A stretch of DNA of 34,205 bases from Nocardiopsis sp. CNT312 (GCF_000515115.1 NZ_AZXF01000026.1:478-34682), one strand, 5' to 3'; shown: positions 24,128-31,682, numbered from the stretch's first letter. The notes: generated by a model from the letters alone, not told the origin. Made by a program: numbers and translations.

Positions 24128-25284
24128 CCACGGTGGACGAGAGGGAGCGCCGCTGGCGGCTGGTGCTGGGCCGGGAGGGGCACTGCCCGTCGGGGCTCAG
24201 CACGGGCGACCAGGGCATGGACGCCGCCCTGGAGAGCCTGTACAACCGGGGCGACGGCGGGGGCGGCGGGTCCTCGCGGCGCGGCGCGGGCCTGGGCGGC
24301 TCCGCGCCGAGCGTGGCCCGCTGGCTCGGCGACATCCGCGAGTACTTCCCCACCTCCGTCGTCCAGGTGATGCAGAAGGACGCCATGGAGCGGCTGGGGC
24401 TGCACCAGCTCCTGTTGGAGCCGGAGATGATGGAGGCCGTCGAACCGGACGTACACCTGGTGGGGACGCTGCTGTCCCTGAACAAGGTGATGCCGGGCCA
24501 GGCGCGCGAGTCCGCCCGCACCGTGGTGCGCACGGTCGTGGAGGACCTGGAGCGGCGGGTGGCGCAGAAGACGCGTTCGCTCGTGGGCGGGGCGATCGAC
24601 CGGTCGGCGCGCACGCACCGGCCGCGCCGCGCCGCCGACATCGACTGGAACGCCACGATCCGCCGCAACCTGGCCCACTACCTGCCCGAGCACAACACGA
24701 TCGTGCCCCAGACACTGGTCGGGTACGGGCGCCGCAGCCGAGGGGTGCAGAAGGAGGTGGTGCTGGCCATCGACCAGAGCGGATCCATGGCCTCCTCGGT
24801 GGTGTACGCGAGCGTGTTCGGCGCGGTGCTGGCGTCGATGAAGTCGCTGAGCACCTCGCTGGTGGTGTTCGACACGGCGGTGGTGGACCTGACCGAGCAG
24901 CTCACCGACCCGGTGGAGGTATTGTTCGGCACCCAGCTGGGCGGCGGCACGCACATCAACAAGGCCATCGCCTACTGCCAGGGGCTCATCACCAAGCCCC
25001 GGGACTCGATCTTCGTGCTCATCAGCGACCTGTACGAGGGCGGTGTCCGCGAGGAGATGCTCAAGCGGGTCGCCCAGCTCAAGGCGCAGGGCACACAGGT
25101 GGTGGTCCTGTTGGCGCTGTCCGACGAGGGGGCGCCGTTCTACGACCGGGAGAACGCCGCCGCGCTCGCGGAGATGGACGTGCCGGCCTTCGCGTGCACC
25201 CCGGACCTGTTCCCGGAGCTGATGGCCGCCGCCATCCAGGGACAGCCCCTCACCGCCTGGGTGGACAGGAGCAAGGAGGGCTGA
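24124..25284 (+). CDS. VWA domain protein, MoxR partner
   Basis: A 386-aa protein with a C-terminal von Willebrand A domain (~residues 205-370). The metal-ion-dependent adhesion site is intact: DQSGS (217-221), the Thr in GGGTHINKA (~276) and the Asp in LISDLYEGG (~302). VWA proteins paired with MoxR ATPases deliver or remodel substrates, often in metal insertion or complex assembly. The N-terminal ~200 residues are helical, include a Gly-rich loop at 44-52, and may contact the other cassette proteins. GTG 24124 overlaps the DUF5682 stop (GTGA). It is the last gene of the cassette; a long perfect hairpin follows 14 nt later. Confidence 0.92.
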   Translation: MTTVDERERRWRLVLGREGHCPSGLSTGDQGMDAALESLYNRGDGGGGGSSRRGAGLGGSAPSVARWLGDIREYFPTSVVQVMQKDAMERLGLHQLLLEPEMMEAVEPDVHLVGTLLSLNKVMPGQARESARTVVRTVVEDLERRVAQKTRSLVGGAIDRSARTHRPRRAADIDWNATIRRNLAHYLPEHNTIVPQTLVGYGRRSRGVQKEVVLAIDQSGSMASSVVYASVFGAVLASMKSLSTSLVVFDTAVVDLTEQLTDPVEVLFGTQLGGGTHINKAIAYCQGLITKPRDSIFVLISDLYEGGVREEMLKRVAQLKAQGTQVVVLLALSDEGAPFYDRENAAALAEMDVPAFACTPDLFPELMAAAIQGQPLTAWVDRSKEG

Positions 25285-25298
25285 GCGCACGCCGGGCG

Positions 25299-25356
25299 TT
25301 GATCGTGCTACCAGCGCACGAAAACCGGTCGTCTCCTGCGCTGGTAGCACGATCAA
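25299..25356 (+). terminator. Perfect 20-bp inverted repeat closing the MoxR-VWA operon
   Basis: Arms 25299-25318 (ttgatcgtgctaccagcgca) and 25337-25356 are perfectly complementary over 20 bp, with an 18-nt loop. It starts 14 nt after the VWA stop. The arms are less GC-rich than local DNA. It probably terminates transcription, but its length and perfection also fit a dispersed palindromic repeat. Confidence 0.75.
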
Positions 25357-25513
25357 AGGGCCTCGCACAGGCGCTCGGTGTCCGCTCGGGGGAGGCCCAG
25401 CGTTAGGTCCCGCAGTTGGCCCCTGTCTCCGGGCGTGTTCCGGTCGGCCGCGCGCATGTTCGTAGCATCATGAGTACAAAGGGTGACGCGATGTGTGGCG
25501 GGGGTGGGGCCGG

Positions 25514-26659
25514 ATGTCCGACGACGACGGCGTTCCGGTCCTCGACCGGGTCCGCCGGGCGCTGCGCCGTGCTCTGGCGCGGCGCGGCTACGAGCGCGAG
25601 GTTCTCGTCGTCATCGTCAAGTGCGCGCTCGCCGCCACGCTCGCCTGGGCCGTGGGGTCCCAACTGGTGAGCTCCTCCCAGGTGGGCTTCGCCCCCTTCT
25701 CCGCGCTCCTGGTCGTCCGGCCGAGCGTCTACGGGTCCGTCCTGCAGTCCGGCCGCTACGTGGCCGCCGTCGTCCTGGGCGCGCTGCTGGCGGGCGCGAT
25801 CGGACTGACCGTCGGCGCCCAACTGTGGGTCTTCCCGCTCATCCTCCTCGCGGCGCTCTCCGTGGGCTACGTGCCCTGGTTCGGCGAACAGGGCCAGCAG
25901 ATCCCCGTGGTGACCGCCTTCGCCCTGGCCGGGGGCACGGCCTCCAGCGCGGCGATGCTCGGCGAACTGCTCGCCATGGTGTGCGTGGGTTCGGCCTGCG
26001 CCCTGGCCGTCAACCTCCTCCTGGCCCCCGCCATCCGCTTCCGCGACGCGGAGATGGCCGTGCTCGACTTCTCCGACGGGCTGCGGGACCTCAACCGGGA
26101 CATGGCCCGGGGGTGCCGTGAGGGGGAGGAGGGTGTGGACGCGGCCCGGTGGGAGCGGCGGGCCACCGGTTTCGACGAGACCGCGCGCAACGCCAGGACC
26201 GCCGTCGCACGGCAGGAGGAGCGGGTGCGCCTCAACCCGCGCCGACTCGTGGCCGGGCCGGCGCGCGCCGTGGACCTGAGCCGCTACCGGTCGTGGATCA
26301 ACGCCCTGGAGCGCTCCGCCCGGCACGTGCAGTCCCTGACCCGCACACTGCGCAACGCCGTGGACGGTCGGGTGCGCTCCCGCCCCGAGGAGGGGTTCCT
26401 GAACGAGTTCGCGGGGGTCCTGGACTCGGCGGCCGACGCCTTCCAGGCCGTCCACGACGCCGAGGAGCCCGAACGCGAGTCGGTCTCCGCGGATCTGGCG
26501 GCCCGCGTCGACGAGGGCCGCCGCCGACTCGACGAGGCCCGGCGCTGGATCGAGGGCGAGCGCGAGCCCCGTCGCGCCTCCCTGTACACCTCGCTGCTCA
26601 CCGACGTGGAGCGCCTCTACGACGAACTGTGCGCGGGGGAGCCGCGCCAGAGCGCCTGA
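25514..26659 (+). CDS. FUSC/aromatic acid exporter-type membrane protein
   Basis: A 381-aa protein with an N-terminal membrane domain of about six hydrophobic segments between residues ~30 and 180. The first contains VIVKCALAATLAWAVG, followed by SALLVVRPSVYGSV, a pattern of the FUSC / aromatic acid exporter (ArAE) superfamily. The C-terminal half is soluble, Arg/Glu-rich and helical (probably coiled coil). Relatives export aromatic or organic acids or act in cell-envelope stress; a specific substrate cannot be named. ATG 25514 follows a G-rich ggggtgggg stretch. The gene stands alone downstream of the cassette hairpin. Confidence 0.78.
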   Translation: MSDDDGVPVLDRVRRALRRALARRGYEREVLVVIVKCALAATLAWAVGSQLVSSSQVGFAPFSALLVVRPSVYGSVLQSGRYVAAVVLGALLAGAIGLTVGAQLWVFPLILLAALSVGYVPWFGEQGQQIPVVTAFALAGGTASSAAMLGELLAMVCVGSACALAVNLLLAPAIRFRDAEMAVLDFSDGLRDLNRDMARGCREGEEGVDAARWERRATGFDETARNARTAVARQEERVRLNPRRLVAGPARAVDLSRYRSWINALERSARHVQSLTRTLRNAVDGRVRSRPEEGFLNEFAGVLDSAADAFQAVHDAEEPERESVSADLAARVDEGRRRLDEARRWIEGEREPRRASLYTSLLTDVERLYDELCAGEPRQSA

Positions 26660-26685
26660 CCGCCGGCGTTCGCCGCCGGAATCCG

Positions 26686-26700
26686 TCCACAGCCTGTGGA
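26686..26700. promoter_or_regulatory. TCCACA-GCC-TGTGGA dyad before the sugar dehydrogenase gene
   Basis: A perfect 6-bp inverted repeat in the 125-bp gap between the FUSC-type gene and the sugar dehydrogenase, 85 nt before the ATG. It could be a regulator site. Its half-sites resemble the TGTGGA core of DnaA boxes, but a single dyad is weak evidence. Confidence 0.3.
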
Positions 26701-26784
26701 AAATCCGTTGCTCGACTGGCCCCGCGGCGTCCTCGCCTTGGTGCGCCGGGCGTAGGGGCGGCCGGGTGCGGGCAGGGACAGGGC

Positions 26785-27879
26785 ATGGACACCTCCCGCC
26801 CGCGCCGGGGCCGCCGGCGGGCGCGCGCCGCCGCGCTCGCGGCCCTGTCCCTCGCCCTGTGCTCGTGCTCTCCCCTGGCGACGGACGCCGCGGACCCCGC
26901 CGAGGAGGGGCCGGGCGCCCCGGAGGCCGTCGCCACCGGCCTCGACGTCCCCTGGGGGATGGACTTCCTCCCCGACGGCTCCGCGCTCGTCACCCAGCGC
27001 GACACCGCCGAGGTGGTGCGCGTGGCCTCCGACGGCACCACCACCGGGGCCGGCACAGTCGAGGGGGTCGTCCCCGGTGGCGAGGGCGGCCTGATGGGCC
27101 TGGCCGTCGACCCCCACTACCCCGCCGACCCGTTCGTGTACGTCTACTACACGGCCGAATCCGACAACCGCGTCGCCAGGATCGGCTACGACGCCGCTAC
27201 CGGGAGCCTGGGCGCGGCCGAGGTGATCCTCGACGGCATCCCGAAGGCGGGCAACCACAACGGCGGCCGGATCGCGTTCGGTCCCGACGGCCTCCTGTAC
27301 GTGGCCACCGGCGACGCCGGACAGGGGGCGCTGGCCCAGGACACCGGTTCGCTGGCGGGCAAGATCCTGCGTGTCACCGACGACGGCGCGCCGGCCGAGG
27401 GCAACCCGTTCGGCGACGAGGTGTACAGCTACGGGCACCGCAACGTCCAGGGGCTGGCCTGGGACGGCGATGGCCGCCTGTACGCCACCGAGTTCGGACA
27501 GAACACCCTGGACGAGGTCAACCTCATCGAACCCGGGAACAACTACGGCTGGCCCGAGGTGGAGGGGCCCGGCGGCGGTGACGCCTTCACCGACCCCCTG
27601 CTCACCTGGACGCCCGAGGAGGCCTCGCCCAGCGGCGCGGCGGTCGCGGGCGGTGCCCTGTGGGTGGCGGCGCTGCGCGGGGAGCGGCTCTGGCGCGTCC
27701 CCCTCGACGGCGGCACGGGCACACCGCGGGCCCACCTGGTGGGCGAGTACGGGCGGCTGCGCACGGTCGCGGCGACCGCCGACGGCGAGGACCTGTGGGT
27801 CGCCACCAGCGAGCGCGACGGCCGCGGAAGCCCGGAGGAGGGCGACGACCGCGTCCTGCGCGTGCCCGTCCTCCCGTAG
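26785..27879 (+). CDS. PQQ-dependent sugar dehydrogenase-like lipoprotein
   Basis: A 364-aa secreted beta-propeller of the glucose/sorbosone dehydrogenase (GSDH) family. An Arg-rich n-region, a hydrophobic stretch and LALCSC form a lipoprotein signal with the acceptor Cys at residue 26 or 28. Family motifs are present: LDVPWGMDFLPDGSALVTQR, GGEGGLMGLAVDPHY, the catalytic-His region GNHNGGRIAFGPDGLLYVATG, YSYGHRNVQGLAW and NYGWPEVEG. Family members oxidise aldoses with PQQ outside the cell, though many actinobacterial homologues are uncharacterised and may not bind PQQ. No PQQ biosynthesis gene is in the window. The ATG at 26785 follows a gggacaggg motif. Confidence 0.88.
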   Translation: MDTSRPRRGRRRARAAALAALSLALCSCSPLATDAADPAEEGPGAPEAVATGLDVPWGMDFLPDGSALVTQRDTAEVVRVASDGTTTGAGTVEGVVPGGEGGLMGLAVDPHYPADPFVYVYYTAESDNRVARIGYDAATGSLGAAEVILDGIPKAGNHNGGRIAFGPDGLLYVATGDAGQGALAQDTGSLAGKILRVTDDGAPAEGNPFGDEVYSYGHRNVQGLAWDGDGRLYATEFGQNTLDEVNLIEPGNNYGWPEVEGPGGGDAFTDPLLTWTPEEASPSGAAVAGGALWVAALRGERLWRVPLDGGTGTPRAHLVGEYGRLRTVAATADGEDLWVATSERDGRGSPEEGDDRVLRVPVLP

Positions 27880-27917
27880 GGTCGCCGGGACAGGTGTTTC
27901 CCTCCAGGTGAACAGGA

Positions 27918-28661
27918 GTGCCCGTGGTGCGACCGCGGATCGAGGAGCTGGGCTGGCGCCCCACACCCATGGGCGAGATCAGTCTGCGCCGCCGGTGGGA
28001 CCCCGTGGCCGGGGCCGACGTCCACGAGATCAAGCTCGACGACGAGTTCCTCATGTCCAGCCTGTTCACCGAGGCCGAGGAGGAGATGTCCCGGCTCGCC
28101 CTTGCTGAACTGCGTGCGGGCGGCCAAGGCGACGGGTTCGACGTGGCCGTGGGCGGCCTCGGGCTCGGCTACACGGCGCTCACCCTCCTAGCCGACCCGG
28201 GCGTGCGCTCCCTGACCGTGGTCGAGGCCCTCGCCGAGGTGGTGGACTGGCACGAGAGCGGCCTGATCCCCGCCGGGCGCACCCTGGCCGCCGACCCCCG
28301 GTGCAGGCTGGAGCGCGCCGACTTCTTCGCGGCGGTCGCCTCGCCCGGCGGATTGCTGCCCGACGCTCCAGAGCGCGTGTTCGACGCCCTGGTGGTGGAC
28401 ATCGACCACTCGCCCCGCCACGTGCTCGACCCCTCGCACGCGGCGCTCTACACACCGGAGGGGACCCGGCGCCTGGCCGAGCACCTGCGCCCGGGCGGGG
28501 TGTTCGCGCTGTGGTCCAACGACCCGCCGGACGGGGACTACACGGCGCTGCTCGGTGCGGTCATGGAGCGGGTACGGGCCGAGGTCGTCTCCTTCCCCAA
28601 CCCGTACCAGGACCGCCCGGCGACCAACACCGTCTACCTGGGCACGCGTCCGCGGGACTGA
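27918..28661 (+). CDS. Spermidine synthase-like / SAM-dependent methyltransferase-fold protein
   Basis: A protein of about 247 aa with a Rossmann-type SAM-binding fold. VAVGGLGLGYTALTLL is motif I, and VRSLTVVEALAEVVDWH supplies the acidic residue that normally contacts the cofactor ribose. VFDALVVDIDHSPRHVLDP and LRPGGVFALWSND match the later strands of spermidine synthase-like proteins. The canonical polyamine-synthase active-site motifs are not clear, so a polyamine role is not implied. Two GTG starts are possible: 27918, or 27924 with a better-spaced AGGAG. It converges on the nuclease-like gene with only 10 bp between the stops. Confidence 0.78.
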   Translation: MPVVRPRIEELGWRPTPMGEISLRRRWDPVAGADVHEIKLDDEFLMSSLFTEAEEEMSRLALAELRAGGQGDGFDVAVGGLGLGYTALTLLADPGVRSLTVVEALAEVVDWHESGLIPAGRTLAADPRCRLERADFFAAVASPGGLLPDAPERVFDALVVDIDHSPRHVLDPSHAALYTPEGTRRLAEHLRPGGVFALWSNDPPDGDYTALLGAVMERVRAEVVSFPNPYQDRPATNTVYLGTRPRD

Positions 28662-28671
28662 CGGAGGCCCG

Positions 28672-29439
28672 CTACTCGCTGGCTTCTTCGTCGCGGAGCA
28701 GGCCTCCCGCGATGACCTGACCGGTCAGCGCGTGCAGCACCTGCTCGGTGTCGCCCGTGTGGCCCGGGTGCTCGGTGGCCTCCCGCAGCCCCGCGCGGAT
28801 CGCCTCCACCACGGCCTCCGACCGCACGATCTCGGCGAGCGGCGCCGCCTCCAGCGCCTCGTTCCACCGGCGCAGGGCGTCCAGGCGGCCGTGCTCGACC
28901 GCCTCGTGGGTGAGGTGGAAGAGGGCGTCGAGGTTGCGGTCGTAGGCGTCGGCGTCCAGCAGGTCCACCTCCACGATCGGTACCGCGCGGTGGCCCTCGC
29001 CGTCCTCGTCGGGGCGCAGGTGGTAGGCCTTCCAGTGCCGACCGTTGGTGAGGACGATCCACTCGGCGCCGTGTTCGGCGGCGACCTTGCGGGCGGTCAG
29101 GATGTTGCGCACGTCCAGGTCCTGGGAGATGCCCTTGACCTCGACGGGGGCGAAGAGCTCGCCCTCGCGCACGATCGCGTAGTCCACCGATTCCGAACCG
29201 GTGCGGAACTGCGTGGTGAGGTCCTGGTACTTGCTGTAGTTCATGCCCACGCTGAGGAAGTCGGCGACGAGCATGCGGGTGTCGCCCTCGTTGGCCTCGC
29301 GCTCCACGAGTTCGTCGAGCGGGCCGGAGAGGCGGTCGATCGCCGCGGCGATCCTGCTGCGTACGGGGACCTCCCAGCTGACGGTGGAGGTCGTGAACTC
29401 ACCGGTCCTGGTCATCACCTGGGTTGCCTCAGCGTCCAT
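28672..29439 (-). CDS. PD-(D/E)XK nuclease-like protein (type I restriction HsdR N-terminal-like)
   Basis: A 255-aa protein whose central part resembles the HsdR_N / predicted type IV restriction endonuclease fold. Asp86 in SVDYAIVREGELFAPVEVKG and the E100-x-K102 pair make a PD-(D/E)XK-like active site. ILTARKVAAEHGAEWIVLTNGRHWKAYHL is the characteristic downstream helix and strand. The C-terminal ~90 residues are helical. No methyltransferase, helicase or specificity gene is adjacent, so a classic restriction system is not supported; a solitary or regulatory role is possible. The ATG at 29439 has a weak ribosome-binding site; ATG 29415 is an alternative. Confidence 0.75.
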   Translation of the reverse strand: MDAEATQVMTRTGEFTTSTVSWEVPVRSRIAAAIDRLSGPLDELVEREANEGDTRMLVADFLSVGMNYSKYQDLTTQFRTGSESVDYAIVREGELFAPVEVKGISQDLDVRNILTARKVAAEHGAEWIVLTNGRHWKAYHLRPDEDGEGHRAVPIVEVDLLDADAYDRNLDALFHLTHEAVEHGRLDALRRWNEALEAAPLAEIVRSEAVVEAIRAGLREATEHPGHTGDTEQVLHALTGQVIAGGLLRDEEASE

Positions 29440-29469
29440 ACCCGTCCGTTTCCGCGCTCGCCGTGGGTC

Positions 29470-29487
29470 CCACCCGGTATCGGGTGG
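29470..29487. promoter_or_regulatory. Small hairpin upstream of the nuclease-like gene
   Basis: A perfect 7-bp stem (ccacccg / cgggtgg) with a GTAT loop lies 31 nt upstream of the nuclease-like start. It may be an operator or part of the 5' leader. No promoter hexamers are obvious. Confidence 0.3.
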
Positions 29488-29524
29488 AGGTGCCGCGATG
29501 ATCGTACAACTCGGACACGCCGTC

Positions 29525-30186
29525 TAGAGCGCTCGCGGGGTGGCCTCCGCTGCGGGGGGCCGTACGCCGAACCCCTCGTCCACCAGCCGGTCCGCACAGC
29601 GCGTCAACGAACTCCCCGACCGGGTGGACAGGCTCCGGTAGGCCGTGAAGTTCGCCCGGGAGGAGGCCAACGCTGCGGAGGTCGTCGATCAGCGGGGCGG
29701 GGCCGCCGCGTCCGGCTCCCTCTTCGGATGGTTTGAAGATCCCTGGCTGTCGGGGCGGGGTGCGCGAGCAGCGCAAGCTGAAACTGAAGTTCGTCGTGAT
29801 CAACGCGGTTCCAGTGGAGGTTCGAGTCCGCACCGCGGCACTTCCCGACCGCGGTGGCCCAATCCGGAAGAGGCAGACCGTGCTCAATCTCAGGCTCTCG
29901 CTCCAGATTCAGTAAACGCCGTCGATCGTCGAATCGGCCGGGTCCGGTCCCGTTCCGGTCGCCCCGCGGTCCCGGTCGGGCCTCACCGACGGGACACGGC
30001 CTGCCCCGCACCGTCGGCGACCCCGTCGCGGGAACCGTCGGAGGCTGAGTCGGCTGACAGCCGAACGACCCCGCGACTCCAGGAAGCCTTCCTCGGCGGA
30101 GCCCAGAAACTTGTAGTGGTGAGAGTAGACATGCCCTCGCGGTGCTGCTATGTTTCTTCTCGTAGCCACAGAGATTCACGGCTGGA
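29525..30186. other. Gene-free stretch left of the repeat cluster
   Basis: No convincing gene is seen over about 660 bp. Several open frames exist on both strands but none shows family motifs or consistent G/C-ended third codon positions. The one on the minus strand ending at 29429 contains DDLRSVGLLPGELHGLPEPV, which could be the remnant of a small gene, but its end overlaps the nuclease start and its codon usage is mixed. Confidence 0.4.
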
Positions 30187-30434
30187 CCACCGGCTGGGGC
30201 CGGTGGAGAGCAGGACGGCCCGACCGGCGTGCTTGGTTGTACGGCGCTGGGGGCCGGTAGTACCGCAGTACCGGTGTCCCGCTCCCACAGGGGGCACCGA
30301 ACGTGAGTAGAGCAGGACGGCTCGACGGTGTGCACGTGCTTCAAGACACCGGGGGCCGGTAGTACCGCAGTACAGAAGGTTGAGCAGTACCCGCAGTACC
30401 GGCCTTCCGCTCGTACCGGGGAGGCCGTAGTAGG
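30187..30434. repeat. Intergenic repeat cluster with GYAGTACC octamers
   Basis: Two imperfect 64-nt direct copies (30208-30271 and 30310-30373) begin gagcaggacggc and end in GTAGTACC-GCAGTAC. Octamers of the form G(T/C)AGTACC occur at 30257, 30265, 30359, 30384 and 30393, with one near-match at 30367, several back to back. An 8-bp hairpin (ccaccggc / gccggtgg, 30187-30206) precedes the first copy. No gene overlaps it convincingly. It may be a multi-site protein-binding region or the remnant of duplicated noncoding sequence. Confidence 0.6.
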
Positions 30435-30709
30435 AAGAAGGACGCGGCAGGGCTCGGTCGGCGCACGCTCCAACGGTGTCGGCCGAGCCGCCAGGGCCGC
30501 AGTCGAAGTAGTGCACGAAGTGAGGTCGAGAGGAGTAGATGCCATCAGGATCGCCCGGGCGAGGCGAGAATTCCGCTCGGGTACCGCAGGGCCCTGGTTT
30601 TGGAAGAGGGTGGTCCACGGTCACACAACCGCGATCCCCGCGATCCCGTTCCGGCTTGACCTCGGGAAGCGGAAGACCGGCAGCGGCCGGTAGGTGGTAT
30701 TGAACTCTC

Positions 30710-30739
30710 GGGCCCCAGCGCCGTTCGGCGTTGGGGCCC
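30710..30739 (+). terminator. Strong hairpin in the leader of the MerR-like gene
   Basis: A 13-bp stem (gggccccagcgcc, 30710-30722, with 30727-30739; one G-T pair) around a GTTC loop ends 33 nt before the TTG start. It may terminate an upstream transcript, possibly a noncoding one, or act as an attenuator in the regulator's own leader. Confidence 0.6.
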
Positions 30740-30772
30740 TCGACGTGCGTTCACAAGAAGGAAGACACGCAC

Positions 30773-31120
30773 TTGCCCCGTCCCGACACCGGTGACCGGT
30801 TCGACGATGACGACTACCCCGCCTACACCGTGGGCAGCGCCGCGGAGATGATCGGCGCCACGCCGGCGTTCCTGCGCGCCCTGGGCCAGGCCAAACTGAT
30901 CGAGCCCCTGCGTTCCGAGGGAGGGCACCGCCGCTACTCCCGCTACCAGCTCAGGATCGCCGCCCGAGCGCGCGAACTCGTGGACGAGGGCACACCCATC
31001 GAGTCCGCGTGCAGAATCATCATCCTGGAGGACCAACTGGAGGAGGCCCACCGGATCAACGAGGAGCTGCGCGCCACCAGCCGGGGCCAGGAGCCCGACA
31101 AGGCCGACGACCAGGTCTGA
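30773..31120 (+). CDS. MerR-like helix-turn-helix regulator
   Basis: A 115-aa protein with a single MerR-type winged helix-turn-helix at ~residues 15-60: YTVGSAAEMIGATPAFLRAL followed by SEGGHRRYSRYQLRIAARA. A helix CRIIILEDQLEEAHRINEEL then probably forms the dimer coiled coil. The layout recalls HspR-like and other compact actinobacterial MerR proteins that lack a separate effector domain. The start is the TTG at 30773, because AAGGA sits 10 nt upstream and the N-terminus before it has no conserved features. Targets are unknown. The upstream repeat cluster is a natural candidate for autoregulatory sites (inference). Confidence 0.8.
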   Translation: MPRPDTGDRFDDDDYPAYTVGSAAEMIGATPAFLRALGQAKLIEPLRSEGGHRRYSRYQLRIAARARELVDEGTPIESACRIIILEDQLEEAHRINEELRATSRGQEPDKADDQV

Positions 31121-31606
31121 ACGCGCACCGCACCCGCCCTCGGCGCGGTCACGGCCCGTTCGCGGTCACTCAGCGGCTACCTTGCCCCCGACGTAGCCTC
31201 GGAGGACCCGGGTCACGCTCCGCATCGTCATGGCTGCTCGACAGCGGCTCCTGGATCCACTCGGTGTCGGGGGCTAGGCCGTGCCCGGGCCACACGGTGA
31301 TGCCCGTCCGGGAGACGGCGTACGCGCGCGGGGATGGATGCCCGGGCCGCCGCTGTGTTGAGGGTTCGCCGGCCCGGGTAGTGGATCTGAGACCGTGGCA
31401 TCCACACCGATGGCCCGTACCGACGCTTTCCGTGTGGGGGCCGGCCAACGGTGTCTCCGGGATCGGCGGGACCCCGAGAGCCGCGCGGTGCCGTGTCGGG
31501 CACGGCAGTCAGATCGGCGGGTCCGGTGTGTGTGACGGGGTGGTCGGAGGACACCAGCCGGGCGAATCCCGGCCCCGTGCACCCGCTGGTGCACCCCCGA
31601 CGCGAA
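31121..31606. other. Region between MerR-like gene and tRNA fragment, no clear gene
   Basis: About 490 bp without a supported gene. Minus-strand fragments such as TGITVWPGHGLAPDTEWIQEP (near 31300-31240) look protein-like but are broken by frameshifts, so a decayed gene is possible. A direct repeat gcggtcac occurs twice near 31145-31170, and two GGTGCACC-like motifs lie at 31578-31597. Confidence 0.35.
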
Positions 31607-31651
31607 GACGGCCCCTGACGTGCGAAGCGTGTTCGCAGCTCAGGGGTCGTC
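31607..31651 (-). terminator. Hairpin downstream of the tRNA-Gly 3' fragment
   Basis: Arms 31607-31626 and 31632-31651 pair over 20 positions with a 2-nt internal mismatch and one G-T pair, around a 5-nt loop. Read on the minus strand it lies 8 nt after the tRNA-Gly 3' end, where a tRNA terminator is expected. Confidence 0.7.
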
Positions 31652-31659
31652 TTTCGAAC

Positions 31660-31682
31660 GGAGCGGATGACGGGAATCGAAC
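31660..31682 (-). repeat. tRNA-Gly 3'-end fragment, probable attachment site
   Basis: On the minus strand these 23 nt equal positions 53-75 of an actinobacterial tRNA-Gly: the T loop (TTCGATT), the 3' side of the T stem (CCCGT), the acceptor strand CATCCGC, discriminator T and CC. Upstream of this the tRNA homology stops abruptly (cccag instead of the complementary T-stem strand), so no functional tRNA is present. A 3' tRNA fragment flanked by its terminator is the usual scar of integration into a tRNA gene by an integrative element, implying that the element lies on the high-coordinate side. Confidence 0.65.

Noticed and set aside
23461..25368. Long minus-strand open frame opposite DUF5682 and VWA genes
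   Set aside because: It overlaps two well-supported genes and has no recognisable domain; it is an antisense shadow.
26686..26700. Possible replication origin or DnaA box pair
   Set aside because: A single short dyad in a gene gap without dnaA, dnaN or a cluster of boxes is not evidence of an origin.
29819..29829. tRNA-like T-arm sequence ggttcgagtcc
   Set aside because: The flanking T-stem bases do not pair and no acceptor or anticodon stem can be built around it.
29429..29887. Minus-strand 152-codon frame upstream of the nuclease-like gene
   Set aside because: It has a short protein-like stretch, but its end overlaps the nuclease start, third positions are not consistently G/C and no ribosome-binding site is clear. 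It may be a gene remnant but is not called.
30187..30434. Possible CRISPR-like array
   Set aside because: There are only two imperfect 64-nt copies, irregular spacing and no unique spacers of constant length; no cas genes are present.
29604..30545. Minus-strand 313-codon frame in the gene-free region
   Set aside because: It has no domain signature, runs through the direct repeats and hairpins, and has mixed codon usage; treated as noncoding.
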